Origin: Bacteroidales bacterium
GTDB taxonomy: Bacteria; Bacteroidota; Bacteroidia; Bacteroidales; P3
Assembly: GCA_017455205.1 (NCBI GenBank)
Contig: JAFTBM010000036.1
Location: forward strand, 1-39,432
Reading direction: 5' to 3'
DNA length: 39,432 nucleotides
Shown here: positions 1 to 7,092 of the stretch, piece after piece
Layout of the letters: each line of letters opens with the position of its first letter
Position numbering within the stretch: position 1 is the first letter of the stretch
Made by a program: the position numbers and the translations under genes
The notes under the pieces: generated by a model
Told to the model about the DNA's origin: nothing
Database searches by the model: none
What the model saw: only the letters and a program-made list of their open reading frames with translations

Positions 1-150
1 AAAAAGATGAAAGAAAAATAAGAGGGAGGACAGCGAAGATACCCCAGCTATTACCTTATATAACTCACTAATACAGTGCCTTTTCTGTGGGGGGGGGGCC
101 TGTGTATATGTACTTGGCTGGGCATCTTTTTTGCTGCGAAATACTGGTTG

Positions 151-158
151 CAAAGTTA
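151..158 (-). promoter_or_regulatory. Possible leftward -7 promoter element
   Basis: Read on the minus strand this is TAACTTTG, a perfect match to the Bacteroidota -7 consensus TAnnTTTG and followed by GCA-like sequence common at such promoters. No good TTTG was found 19-21 bases upstream, so support is partial. If used, it would transcribe through the G10/C10 tract at 89-98 into a gene left of the window. Confidence 0.3.
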
Positions 159-422
159 CGAAATAATTTTGAATACCTGCGTATTTATTTCACCCCCAGT
201 CATGATTAGTGGCTGAAGGCTTTGAGAGAGCAACGATGGCGAAGTGCCGGCAGCCTGATGAAAGGAAGGTTCTGTTGCCACGAATGTGGGTACTACTGGT
301 GCGAAAGTGGAGAGGATTACTGACAAGAAGAAAGGGATAGTTTGGTGGAGAGAATGTGTTTAGAAGTGGGTAGCCACGCGAGCCATTTCAGCTCCGTTTT
401 CGAGCCGTAAGTTCACCGCTCG

Positions 423-488
423 GATACGGACTTGATACGGAGCGGATACGGAGTGGATACGGAGCGGATACGGAGCGGATACGGAGCG
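423..488 (+). repeat. 11-bp tandem repeat array, unit GATACGGAGCG
   Basis: Six head-to-tail 11-bp units are visible at 423, 434, 445, 456, 467 and 478. The first unit ends in CTT and the third has TG in place of CG; the other four are identical. The 21 bases before the array (402-422) resemble those flanking a second copy at 21135-21189 on the opposite strand (about 16 of 21 identical), so the array is part of a longer dispersed element. The units abut with no spacers, which rules out CRISPR. Function is unknown. Confidence 0.85.
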
Positions 489-679
489 GGTGGCTTCCGC
501 CTATGCCGTGGAGGGCGAGAGGGAAGTCATCAACGCGGCATCGCATTTCCACCCATTTGCATACAATATGTTGATTGGGCATCACCAGACGCTCTCTTTT
601 GTGCATTGGTTTACTTGATATTATATCCTTTTATCTCTATCAATTATCCGTCGTATGGCAGTTCGGAATGAAAATAATT

Positions 680-710
680 TTTGCTGTGTGCATTTTTTTT
701 TGTAGGTTTG
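680..710 (+). promoter_or_regulatory. Bacteroidota-type promoter for the OmpA-family gene
   Basis: TTTG at 680-683 is followed after 19 bases by TAGGTTTG at 703-710. This matches the TTTG-N19-21-TAnnTTTG consensus of the primary sigma factor in this phylum exactly. Transcription would start near 715-718, giving a leader of about 20 bases before the ATG at 736. No Shine-Dalgarno sequence is visible, which is usual in this phylum. Confidence 0.75.
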
Positions 711-735
711 CACAAAATAATTACGCGTAGTACAC

Positions 736-2271
736 ATGCAAACGAGACGTATACTGGCTTTCCTATTCGCAGCCGTGATGGTCGCGGCAGTGCCCTTCGA
801 GGTTCAGGCACAAAGCAAGAAAGGCTCTGCCAAGGCCAAGAGTACACAGACAGGGAAAAAATCGGGTAAGACCAAAGGCAAGGCTGCACCCGCAGCCCCC
901 ACTTTCAAGGAAGTGGAGCTTCCCTACAATGCCAACGATTGCCTTTTTGCCATCCCGCTGGAGCTTGACAAGCCCTACGGCCCTACCACTGCCCCCGATG
1001 GTGGCGGTCGCATGCAAGAGGTGGTGGCCGACCAAGCGCATCCCAACCTTTTTGAACGCGAGCACAACTCGGTGTGGTACAAGGTGAAAATTCCCTACAA
1101 TGGCAACCTCGAGATAAGCATTGTACAGCGCAACGAGTGGGATGACTACGATTTCCTTGTCTACCGCAACACGGGTATTTACTTCTCCAACCAGGTCATT
1201 CAAAACAAGGTGCTGCCCGTGGCCGTAAACCTCGGGGCAGTGGATAGTGCGGCTCTGTCGGCAGCCGCACAGAAGCAGGGGCAGAGCAAGGCGAAGGGAA
1301 CGAAGACGAAGGCCACCGCAGCGGATGCCACAACTGCTGCTACTGGTGCAAAAACTACTGCCGCTGGGCAAAAGGCATCCACCAAAACTGCCGAACAGCC
1401 CGCCGCCAAGAAAGCAGCCACCAAGCGGACGGAAGCTGCGGACGACGGCACTCCCAAGCCGCACATCGGCATGAGTACCGAGGCCACCGACGTGATGCTG
1501 ACCAAGAAGCAGTTTGGCGGTATGATACGCTCCATCCCTGTCCACATGGGCGAAGAATACTATATCGTACTTGACAGCCCAAGTCGCAACTGCGAGGGAC
1601 ACACCATCACCGTCAGCGTGCAAGCCGATGCATATGAACCGCTGGTGCTTTTCTACGACAAAAAGGCTCGCAAATATGTTGATGTAGACCTCATGATACT
1701 TGAGCGTGGGGGAAGTGGCGAGCGCCAGTTGCTGAAAGAGAGTTGCTACAAAGGTGGCAAAGTGAAGTTCATTCCAGGCTTCAGCTACACACTCTACGCC
1801 AAGAAGGAGGGTTACTTTTCCATCTTCCGCGAATTCAACAGCAACGAACTTATGCGCCTCGACACGATGATGCTCTTCCAAATGGAGCGCACCGAGAAAG
1901 GCTCTTCGTTCCAAATCAAGGACTTGTACTACGAGGCTGGTGAGGCCACACTGATAGGCAACTACGACTCGGTGCTGATGGACTATGTGGCCATGTTCCG
2001 CAACCACCCCGAGATTACGTTCCTCGTCAAAGGCTACGTGCAGAGCTACGGGGTCGATGCCGAGGCCGACATGCTTCTTTCGCTTGAGAGGGCCAAGTCG
2101 GTGAAGGACTACTTCGTCAAGCTGGGCATTGATGAGAAGCGTATCACCACCTCGGGCATGACGAGCAACGAAATCAAGCGTGCCGCAGCAGCGGCTCTCA
2201 ACAGCGGCGGGAGTTTCAGCTCCGTGAAGGCCGAGATTATCATCACGGGTAAGCTCGAGGAAGCCCAGTAG
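736..2271 (+). CDS. OmpA-family outer membrane / peptidoglycan-binding protein
   Basis: The protein has 511 residues. Residues 1-26 form a signal peptide ending near VQAQ, followed by a Lys/Ala/Thr-rich stretch to about residue 55. A beta-rich domain follows (about 55-175, with VWYKVKIPYNG and DDYDFLVYRNTG), then a second low-complexity linker rich in Lys, Ala and Thr (about 176-245), then more beta-rich sequence. The C-terminus from about residue 395 is an OmpA domain: an LYYEAGEATL start, then LSLERAKSVKDYF and LGIDEKRI, the usual peptidoglycan-contacting helix region. OmpA domains bind diaminopimelate in peptidoglycan, so the protein probably tethers the outer membrane or a surface structure to the wall. 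It stands alone behind its own promoter and faces the lipoprotein gene at 2500-3426. The exact partner is unknown; the OmpA assignment is firm, the rest is inference. Confidence 0.85.
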   Translation: MQTRRILAFLFAAVMVAAVPFEVQAQSKKGSAKAKSTQTGKKSGKTKGKAAPAAPTFKEVELPYNANDCLFAIPLELDKPYGPTTAPDGGGRMQEVVADQAHPNLFEREHNSVWYKVKIPYNGNLEISIVQRNEWDDYDFLVYRNTGIYFSNQVIQNKVLPVAVNLGAVDSAALSAAAQKQGQSKAKGTKTKATAADATTAATGAKTTAAGQKASTKTAEQPAAKKAATKRTEAADDGTPKPHIGMSTEATDVMLTKKQFGGMIRSIPVHMGEEYYIVLDSPSRNCEGHTITVSVQADAYEPLVLFYDKKARKYVDVDLMILERGGSGERQLLKESCYKGGKVKFIPGFSYTLYAKKEGYFSIFREFNSNELMRLDTMMLFQMERTEKGSSFQIKDLYYEAGEATLIGNYDSVLMDYVAMFRNHPEITFLVKGYVQSYGVDAEADMLLSLERAKSVKDYFVKLGIDEKRITTSGMTSNEIKRAAAAALNSGGSFSSVKAEIIITGKLEEAQ

Positions 2272-2315
2272 GTGCGGATTCGCTTTCTATCTCATTGGAA
2301 ACGATTTGCAGGAGG

Positions 2316-2340
2316 GGGCGTTTTGCGAAGCAAAACGCCC
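2316..2340. terminator. Hairpin between convergent genes, possible bidirectional terminator
   Basis: A perfect 11-bp stem GGGCGTTTTGC / GCAAAACGCCC with a 3-base GAA loop lies between the convergent ends of the OmpA gene (2271) and the lipoprotein gene (2500). There is no clear T run on either side, so it is not a textbook intrinsic terminator, but its position between convergent genes makes a termination or mRNA-end role likely. Confidence 0.55.
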
Positions 2341-2499
2341 TCACTTGTATAGTATTCACGTCCTCATTACCTTCCCCGCCCTACCACTCTCCTCTTTAAC
2401 CATACGCCAATGTACTCTGCATTGCACCTTACGTTGCAACAAATCCGTTATAGGGAAGACCCAGATCGGATAGCATTGCAACAGCTATGCCGTTGCGTT

Positions 2500-3426
2500 T
2501 CAATCGTCGTACTCGAAATAGAGCGTCTCGGTCTCGGTGGTAGCATATCCCCCCGAGGTTATACGTCGCCCTGCACCACGCGCAATGGGCCACGAGCCAT
2601 CGTAGGCGTAGGAATAGGAGGTAGTCTCCTGCGAGCCGTCAGCATTGGTGATAGTAGCTGAAGTGACGTTGTTCTTCGATAGCGGCGAGGTCTCGCCACC
2701 ATTGATAAGCGCATAGAGGAAACTCTGATAGGGATTGTGGTTGTCGTCGTAGGAATAGGCAGTAGCGTAACTGACGTTGCCGTTTTCCACCGTAGCCTTG
2801 CTGACATTCTTGCCATCCCACGAGAGGCTTACCACAATGCTTTGTGCCGACTTTGTCCCAATTTCACCTGCCGAAGGTTGCACTACGTTTGCATCACAGG
2901 GCATCAGTAGTCCCCAGAAGGTTCGGTTGAGACCAACGGCCTCTGCCGCACGCTCCCCACCTTTGGCGATGGAGGAGAAATGGATTTCAATCTTCGAAAT
3001 CTTAGAACCATCGTGAGAAAACTGGTAGAGCGCACGCCGCTGCCCATTGACCACCTCCGTTGCTGCCGTTGCCTTACGGCCATCGTAGGAGAAGGTGATA
3101 TAGTTGCGATCATCGGTATACGCTCTGGTGAGTTGGCTTCCATCGTAGTTGAAACGCACCGTGCTGGCTACACGACCTTGAGCGTTATAATAGGCGATGG
3201 CCGCCAGCTTACTACCATCCCAGTACCATTGCTCTGCCAAATGCTTGCCCACAGTGATGGAGGTGTCCACTTGCCATACGCCCTCCTCCTGGTGGGAGAC
3301 CACAGTCGAGGTCTTGCTGTAGACCTTGTTTATCTTCTCTTTTGGGCTGTATTTTCCATCCTTGCTGCAACCAGTTGCCAAGTAAAGCAAGGCGACACCG
3401 AGGGTGAGTAATGCAATGTTTTTCAT
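2500..3426 (-). CDS. Putative lipoprotein with YD-repeat-like segments
   Basis: The protein has 308 residues. The N-terminus MKNIALLTLGVALLYLATGC ends in a lipobox with Cys20 and is followed by SK, indicating a lipid-anchored envelope protein. The body repeats short aromatic motifs such as QWYWDGSKLAAI, VRFNYDGSQLTRA, ITFSYDGRKA and YQFSHDGSKISKI. These resemble the YD/RHS-type or beta-propeller-like strands common in Bacteroidales lipoproteins of unknown function. It lies 102 bases downstream of the exbD gene, but a terminator-like hairpin separates them, and no promoter consensus was seen directly in front. No enzymatic motif is visible; the function is not known. Confidence 0.75.
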   Translation of the reverse strand: MKNIALLTLGVALLYLATGCSKDGKYSPKEKINKVYSKTSTVVSHQEEGVWQVDTSITVGKHLAEQWYWDGSKLAAIAYYNAQGRVASTVRFNYDGSQLTRAYTDDRNYITFSYDGRKATAATEVVNGQRRALYQFSHDGSKISKIEIHFSSIAKGGERAAEAVGLNRTFWGLLMPCDANVVQPSAGEIGTKSAQSIVVSLSWDGKNVSKATVENGNVSYATAYSYDDNHNPYQSFLYALINGGETSPLSKNNVTSATITNADGSQETTSYSYAYDGSWPIARGAGRRITSGGYATTETETLYFEYDD

Positions 3427-3451
3427 TTAGGTCGAGGATGAGGGTTGTTTG

Positions 3452-3489
3452 TTAAAATAGGGTGTCTCACACCATTTGCGGGACACCCT
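3452..3489 (-). terminator. Terminator-like hairpin after the exbB-exbD operon
   Basis: Read leftward, AGGGTGTC pairs with GACACCCT as an 8-bp stem (arms 3482-3489 and 3459-3466) with a 15-base loop, followed on the minus strand by TATTTTAAC, a weak T tract. It lies 40 bases past the exbD stop and before the lipoprotein start, the right place to end the operon transcript. Confidence 0.5.
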
Positions 3490-3528
3490 TGCCTTGTCAT
3501 CGCAGCCGAGGAGGGCAGTCAGGCACGC

Positions 3529-3999
3529 CTACTTGCGGCCTCCTTTGCTTGCGTTGTAGAATATCTTCAGTGCTCCAGCATGGCGCAGCTCCTGCTTGAT
3601 GTCCGATATCATACCCATACGCACCTGCTTGTCGGCCTTGATGGCAGTGGTGATGAATGGGCGGTCGGCCTCGGGGCGAGCCGAGCGTTCAAGCTCGCAG
3701 AACTGGATGATGTCCGATATATCGGCTATCTGGTCGTTGAGCTGGATACGGGGGTCGGTGCCATATTTCTTCTGCTGGTCGGGCAGAGGGACACCCACAT
3801 TGATGTAGCTGACGAGGCTCTTTTTCTCCAGCTTGGTTACCTCCGACCCTTGCGGGGGGATTATTTTCACGTAGAGCGAGCTTTCGCGCATCGTAGTGAT
3901 AACCATGAAGAAGAAGAGGAGCATGAAGATAATGTCGCTCATCGAACCCATATTGAGTTCGGGGGTCGACTTTGCTTTCTTTCCTGTGAACCTTGCCAT
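3529..3999 (-). CDS. exbD: ExbD/TolR-family biopolymer transport protein (distal copy)
   Basis: The protein has 156 residues. It has a short cytoplasmic N-terminus, then one membrane segment starting at SMSDIIFMLLFFFMV with the conserved membrane aspartate at D22, the proton-carrying residue of the ExbD/TolR family. A periplasmic domain follows and carries FITTAIKADKQVRMGMI, a typical ExbD C-terminal strand-helix pattern. The ATG overlaps the stop of the preceding exbD by one base (TAATG), and GGAGGT lies 5 bases before the start, indicating translational coupling. Together with ExbB it would use proton motive force to energise TonB-dependent outer membrane transporters. Two different ExbD proteins per locus are usual in Bacteroidota. 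Confidence 0.9.
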   Translation of the reverse strand: MARFTGKKAKSTPELNMGSMSDIIFMLLFFFMVITTMRESSLYVKIIPPQGSEVTKLEKKSLVSYINVGVPLPDQQKKYGTDPRIQLNDQIADISDIIQFCELERSARPEADRPFITTAIKADKQVRMGMISDIKQELRHAGALKIFYNASKGGRK

Positions 4000-4568
4000 T
4001 ATTTACCTCCTATCTTTGTGGGTTCAGCCTCCGAGATAGCCACAGGTATGGCCTGCTCAATGGCTTCACGCTGGGGTTCGCTGACATCGGCAAACTTCTT
4101 ACCGAAGCGAGCCGTGGATAGGTCGTCGCGCATTTCTTTGATTGCTGCGGTCAATTCGTTCTGCACCTGAAGGTACATGTCGTAGGAGGTGCCACGGTCG
4201 TTGCGCAACGAGATGACGCCTTTGGACACTTTCACCGTTCCCAGCAGAGGGATTTCAGTGTCTACCTTCTCGGGCAGGTTGGGGAGGTCATTTGGATTGC
4301 CGAGGAATTCCTTGGCACGCTCCCTAAGATCCTCAATGCGACCATACTCATTGTTGTAGAGCAGCCGGTCGTCCTTATTGACCAACACGACAAAGATGTT
4401 GCGCTCACGAACATCGGGTGCTTCCGCGTCCTCGGGCAGAGGGGGCGGCAACTTGCGGGCAATACCCATATCCGTGTTGATGTTGGAGACCATCAGGAAG
4501 AAGGCCAGCAACAGGAACGAGATGTCGGACATGGAGCCTGTGTTGAGTCCGGGAGTCTTTCTTGCCAT
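3999..4568 (-). CDS. exbD: ExbD/TolR-family biopolymer transport protein (proximal copy)
   Basis: The protein has 189 residues. The N-terminus MARKTPGLNTGSMSDISFLL leads into a single membrane helix with the conserved aspartate at D15. This is followed by a Pro-rich segment (KLPPPLPEDAE) and a periplasmic domain with IFVVLVNKDDRLLYN and VISLRNDRGTSYDMYLQVQ, the ExbD C-terminal fold. It is longer than the downstream ExbD by a charged tail. It lies 6 bases after the 4-TM protein gene and overlaps the next exbD by one base, so all four genes form one operon. Its likely role is a subunit of the inner membrane proton channel complex that drives TonB. Confidence 0.9.
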   Translation of the reverse strand: MARKTPGLNTGSMSDISFLLLAFFLMVSNINTDMGIARKLPPPLPEDAEAPDVRERNIFVVLVNKDDRLLYNNEYGRIEDLRERAKEFLGNPNDLPNLPEKVDTEIPLLGTVKVSKGVISLRNDRGTSYDMYLQVQNELTAAIKEMRDDLSTARFGKKFADVSEPQREAIEQAIPVAISEAEPTKIGGK

Positions 4569-4574
4569 GGTGTG

Positions 4575-5045
4575 TTACTTTTTAAGTGATTTAGCCACCT
4601 CGGTGTAGATGATTGCCACCGCTGCTGCTCCTACCAAGATGTAGACCATATAGCAGGCAGCACCAATGAGTTTAGAAGTAGCCGTGCTTACGCTGAACTT
4701 ATCCATCAAGGCGGGAGTCATATCGTTGCCATTCGAAAGCAGGTAGGCTGCCAGGCAGACCACCACTATGACACCCAAGATGATGCAGAACTTGGCAGCA
4801 TAGCCTTTCTTCGTACTGAAACTGTTAGCCAGTTTGATAAGGAGGAATACCACGATGGCGCATATCGAAACTGCGACCAGTGCCACCAGTATCCAGAACG
4901 TGGCATCAAAGAGCCCACCGTTCTGAACAGCCTCCAGCTCTTTCACATCACCATTGTTCATGGCGAAGACGATGCTTAACACGGTGCAAACCAGTGCAAT
5001 GCCCAATCCCAGCCAGGTGATGATTTTATCGGTTGATTCTTTCAT
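4575..5045 (-). CDS. Four-helix membrane protein of the exbB-exbD locus
   Basis: The protein has 156 residues and is almost wholly membrane-embedded, with four hydrophobic segments near residues 8-28, 49-70, 84-105 and 130-152. A charged loop (FSTKKGYAAKF) lies between helices 2 and 3. It has no catalytic motif. It sits between exbB and the two exbD genes, 55 bases after exbB and 6 bases before exbD. A small membrane protein at this place is a recurrent feature of Bacteroidota exb loci (family knowledge), so a role in assembly or regulation of the motor is inferred from context only. Confidence 0.75.
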   Translation of the reverse strand: MKESTDKIITWLGLGIALVCTVLSIVFAMNNGDVKELEAVQNGGLFDATFWILVALVAVSICAIVVFLLIKLANSFSTKKGYAAKFCIILGVIVVVCLAAYLLSNGNDMTPALMDKFSVSTATSKLIGAACYMVYILVGAAAVAIIYTEVAKSLKK

Positions 5046-5100
5046 AATGGTTTTCTTTTAGGTGAGTATATCCGTTTTCCCTTCCGAAAAGAGCCAACCA

Positions 5101-5958
5101 CTATTTCTTGTACTTCACAAGGATGTCCATGAAGCTGATGCTTCCGTCCTCCATCTGGTCGACGAGGCTCTCAATCTTGGTGAGGATATAGTTGTAGAAT
5201 ATCTGGAGGATGATGGCGGTGATCAGACCGAAGATGGTCGTCAGCAGAGCCACTTTCATACCACCAGCAACGACAGTCGGGCTGATATCGCCGGCGGTCT
5301 CGATGTCGTCGAAGGCTTGCACCATACCGACCACAGTGCCGAGGAAGCCGAAGCTCGGAGCCAAGGCGATGAAGAGGCCAATCCAAGTGAGGTTGTTCTC
5401 CAAGCGAGCCATCTGGACACCACCATAGCTGGTGACGGCTTTCTCCACATTGTCAAGACCTTGATTGACGCGGTCGAGACCCTGGTAGAAGATGCTGGCC
5501 ACAGGGCCGCGGGTGTTGCGGCAGAGCTCTTTGGCACCTTCGATGTTGCCACTCTTGACATTGTCCTCAATGCCGTCGAGGAGCTTCTTGACGTTGGTCG
5601 TAGCTGCGTTGAGGTAGAGGATGCGCTCAATGATGAGAGCCATACCAAAGATAAGGCAGAGGAGCACGGGGGTCATCCAGCCAGCACCACCTTGAATATA
5701 CTTTTCTTTCAGCATTTGGTGGAACGACTTGGAGGTTTCGCCCTCGGCGGCAGGGGCTGCGGCGGGGGCTTCTGCTTCCTCGGCTTTCACCTCGGGCGCA
5801 GCGGCCTGGTCGGCGACTATTGCGTCGGCAGCGGCAGTCTCTTCAGTGGCGGCCACTTGCTTTTCAGCGGGAGCAGCGGCTTTTTGTGCCATCACTGAAT
5901 TGAAGTTGGCAAATGCCAGCAGGCTTGCCAATGACATCAAAGCGATTACTTTTTTCAT
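5101..5958 (-). CDS. exbB: ExbB / TolQ / MotA-family proton channel protein
   Basis: The protein has 285 residues. An N-terminal hydrophobic segment (1-25, ending NSVMAQ) looks like a cleavable signal peptide or extra membrane anchor and is followed by an Ala/Glu/Pro-rich linker (about 27-78). The channel domain then has membrane helices near 95-115 (MTPVLLCLIFGMALII), 190-213 (WIGLFIALAPSFGFLGTVVG) and 230-255 (AGGMKVALLTTIFGLITAII). The GFLGTVVGM and LLTTIFGL motifs are the family's core. With ExbD it forms the proton-driven motor for TonB. It is the first gene of the operon, 64 bases behind the promoter at 6022-6053. The extended N-terminus distinguishes it from enterobacterial ExbB but is common in this phylum. 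Confidence 0.9.
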   Translation of the reverse strand: MKKVIALMSLASLLAFANFNSVMAQKAAAPAEKQVAATEETAAADAIVADQAAAPEVKAEEAEAPAAAPAAEGETSKSFHQMLKEKYIQGGAGWMTPVLLCLIFGMALIIERILYLNAATTNVKKLLDGIEDNVKSGNIEGAKELCRNTRGPVASIFYQGLDRVNQGLDNVEKAVTSYGGVQMARLENNLTWIGLFIALAPSFGFLGTVVGMVQAFDDIETAGDISPTVVAGGMKVALLTTIFGLITAIILQIFYNYILTKIESLVDQMEDGSISFMDILVKYKK

Positions 5959-6021
5959 GATGTTGTTAGTGTGTTGATTATTAATTTATTTTCTATTCTA
6001 AACCCACTTGGTTTGGTACTG

Positions 6022-6053
6022 CAAATATACATTATTTTTTTTATTCTGCCAAA
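6022..6053 (-). promoter_or_regulatory. Bacteroidota-type promoter for the exbB operon
   Basis: On the minus strand TTTG (6053-6050) is followed after 20 bases by TATATTTG (6029-6022), a perfect fit to TTTG-N19-21-TAnnTTTG. Transcription would start near 6015, leaving a leader of about 57 bases. The -33 element almost touches the stop of the upstream polyprenyl synthase gene (6058). Confidence 0.75.
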
Positions 6054-6057
6054 AATA

Positions 6058-7038
6058 TCATTTTTTTCTCCCGTCGAGCATTGCCAGCACCTCCCGCAGG
6101 GGGCACTTTGCCTCTGCCGAGACTCCGATGGTGTCAAGCTCGGCTGCTGCAAGGGCAAACTCCCCATCAATGGCTTTTTCCACCCCTTCTTTCAACCCCA
6201 CCTCATTGTAAATGGCCAGCGTCCGCTTCACCTTTTCCTCTTCGTTGACTTCCGACCCTGCGGCGAAGAGCTGCCGCAGTTCACGGGTTTGACTTTCGGT
6301 GCCAAGTTCCAGCGCCCGCAGCATAAGGTAGGTCTTCTTGTTGTCGCGTATATCCTGCCCAGTAGCCTTGCCCAGCTGCGCTGTGTCGCCGTAGGCATCG
6401 AGCAGGTCGTCCTGCAGCTGGAAGGCGAGGCCGAGGTGGATACCGAAGTCGTAGAGCCTCTCGGTGGTAGCAGCATCGGCATCCGCACAGAGTGCGCCGA
6501 TTTTCAAAGCTCCAGCCAGCAGGACGGCGGTCTTCTTGCGTATCATCATTAGGTACTGGCTGATGCTGACATCGTCGTGCTGCTCGAAGTCCATGTCGTA
6601 CTGCTGACCTTCGCAGACTTCGAGGGCAGTGTGGCAGAAGCATTGCAGCACCTCGTGCATCCGGGGCAAGGGCTGACGGAGGAAATAGTCCCAAGCGAGG
6701 GTATACATGGTGTCGCCACTAAGCACGGCGGCGTTGGCTCCCCACTGCTGGTAGACGGTGGGCTTCCCCCGACGCAGGGGGGAACGATCCATCAAGTCGT
6801 CGTGGAGCAAGGTGAAGTTGTGGAACACCTCGATGCCAAGGGCAGCGAAGCGCACTTGCTCGACCGAACCGCCGAGCATGCTGTTGGCAGCCACGAGCAG
6901 CGTGGGGCGCAGGCGCTTGCCGCCGAGGCGGAGGGTGTAGGCGATGGGAGCGTAGAGCGACTGAGGCTCGGCCTCGAAGTGTTCGGCTTCGAATATCTGC
7001 TCCACGGCTTGCTGGCATTGCTTGATGTTGAGGGTCAT
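6058..7038 (-). CDS. Polyprenyl (geranylgeranyl/farnesyl-type) diphosphate synthase
   Basis: The protein has 326 residues and belongs to the all-trans prenyl synthase family. It condenses isopentenyl diphosphate onto allylic diphosphates to make precursors of quinones and lipid carriers. The first aspartate-rich motif is DDLMD at residues 80-84, preceded by HNFTLLH; the second is DDLLD at 210-214 within FQLQDDLLDAYGD. LGGKRLRP (38-45) and the GQDI...NKKTYL segment are further signatures. Phe75, five residues before the first motif, suggests a short product (C15-C20), but chain length cannot be settled by eye. It follows the TPR gene by 54 bases and may be co-transcribed with it. Confidence 0.9.
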   Translation of the reverse strand: MTLNIKQCQQAVEQIFEAEHFEAEPQSLYAPIAYTLRLGGKRLRPTLLVAANSMLGGSVEQVRFAALGIEVFHNFTLLHDDLMDRSPLRRGKPTVYQQWGANAAVLSGDTMYTLAWDYFLRQPLPRMHEVLQCFCHTALEVCEGQQYDMDFEQHDDVSISQYLMMIRKKTAVLLAGALKIGALCADADAATTERLYDFGIHLGLAFQLQDDLLDAYGDTAQLGKATGQDIRDNKKTYLMLRALELGTESQTRELRQLFAAGSEVNEEEKVKRTLAIYNEVGLKEGVEKAIDGEFALAAAELDTIGVSAEAKCPLREVLAMLDGRKK

Positions 7039-7092
7039 GATGCGGATGGGGGGCTATGGGCTGTGCCTTGCTATGAGCGCAGCACAGCGGGG

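Larger units (their letters stand above)
1..735. other. Non-coding region upstream of the OmpA-family gene
   Basis: No convincing coding frame was found here. The stretch holds a run of ten G at 89-98, a leftward-facing TAACTTTG element (151-158) that could serve a gene beyond the left edge, an 11-bp tandem array at 423-488 with a conserved leader before it, and a strong rightward promoter at 680-710. Short open frames crossing the array read out repeats such as IRSGYG, but they begin at TTG inside the repeat and show no recognisable protein family, so they are taken as chance. Confidence 0.6.

Noticed and set aside
423-488. CRISPR-like array
   Set aside because: Units are only 11 bases and abut without spacers; no cas genes are present.
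432-671. Short frame reading the 11-bp array as IRSGYG / VDTER repeats, and a similar one at 20974-21180
   Set aside because: Both start at TTG inside the repeat, lack a ribosome site and differ completely after the array; the shared peptide only reflects the shared DNA repeat.
763-2007. 414-codon open frame on the minus strand opposite the OmpA-family gene
   Set aside because: It has no recognisable domain and mirrors the codon pattern of the real gene; GC-rich genes in this genome produce long antisense frames.
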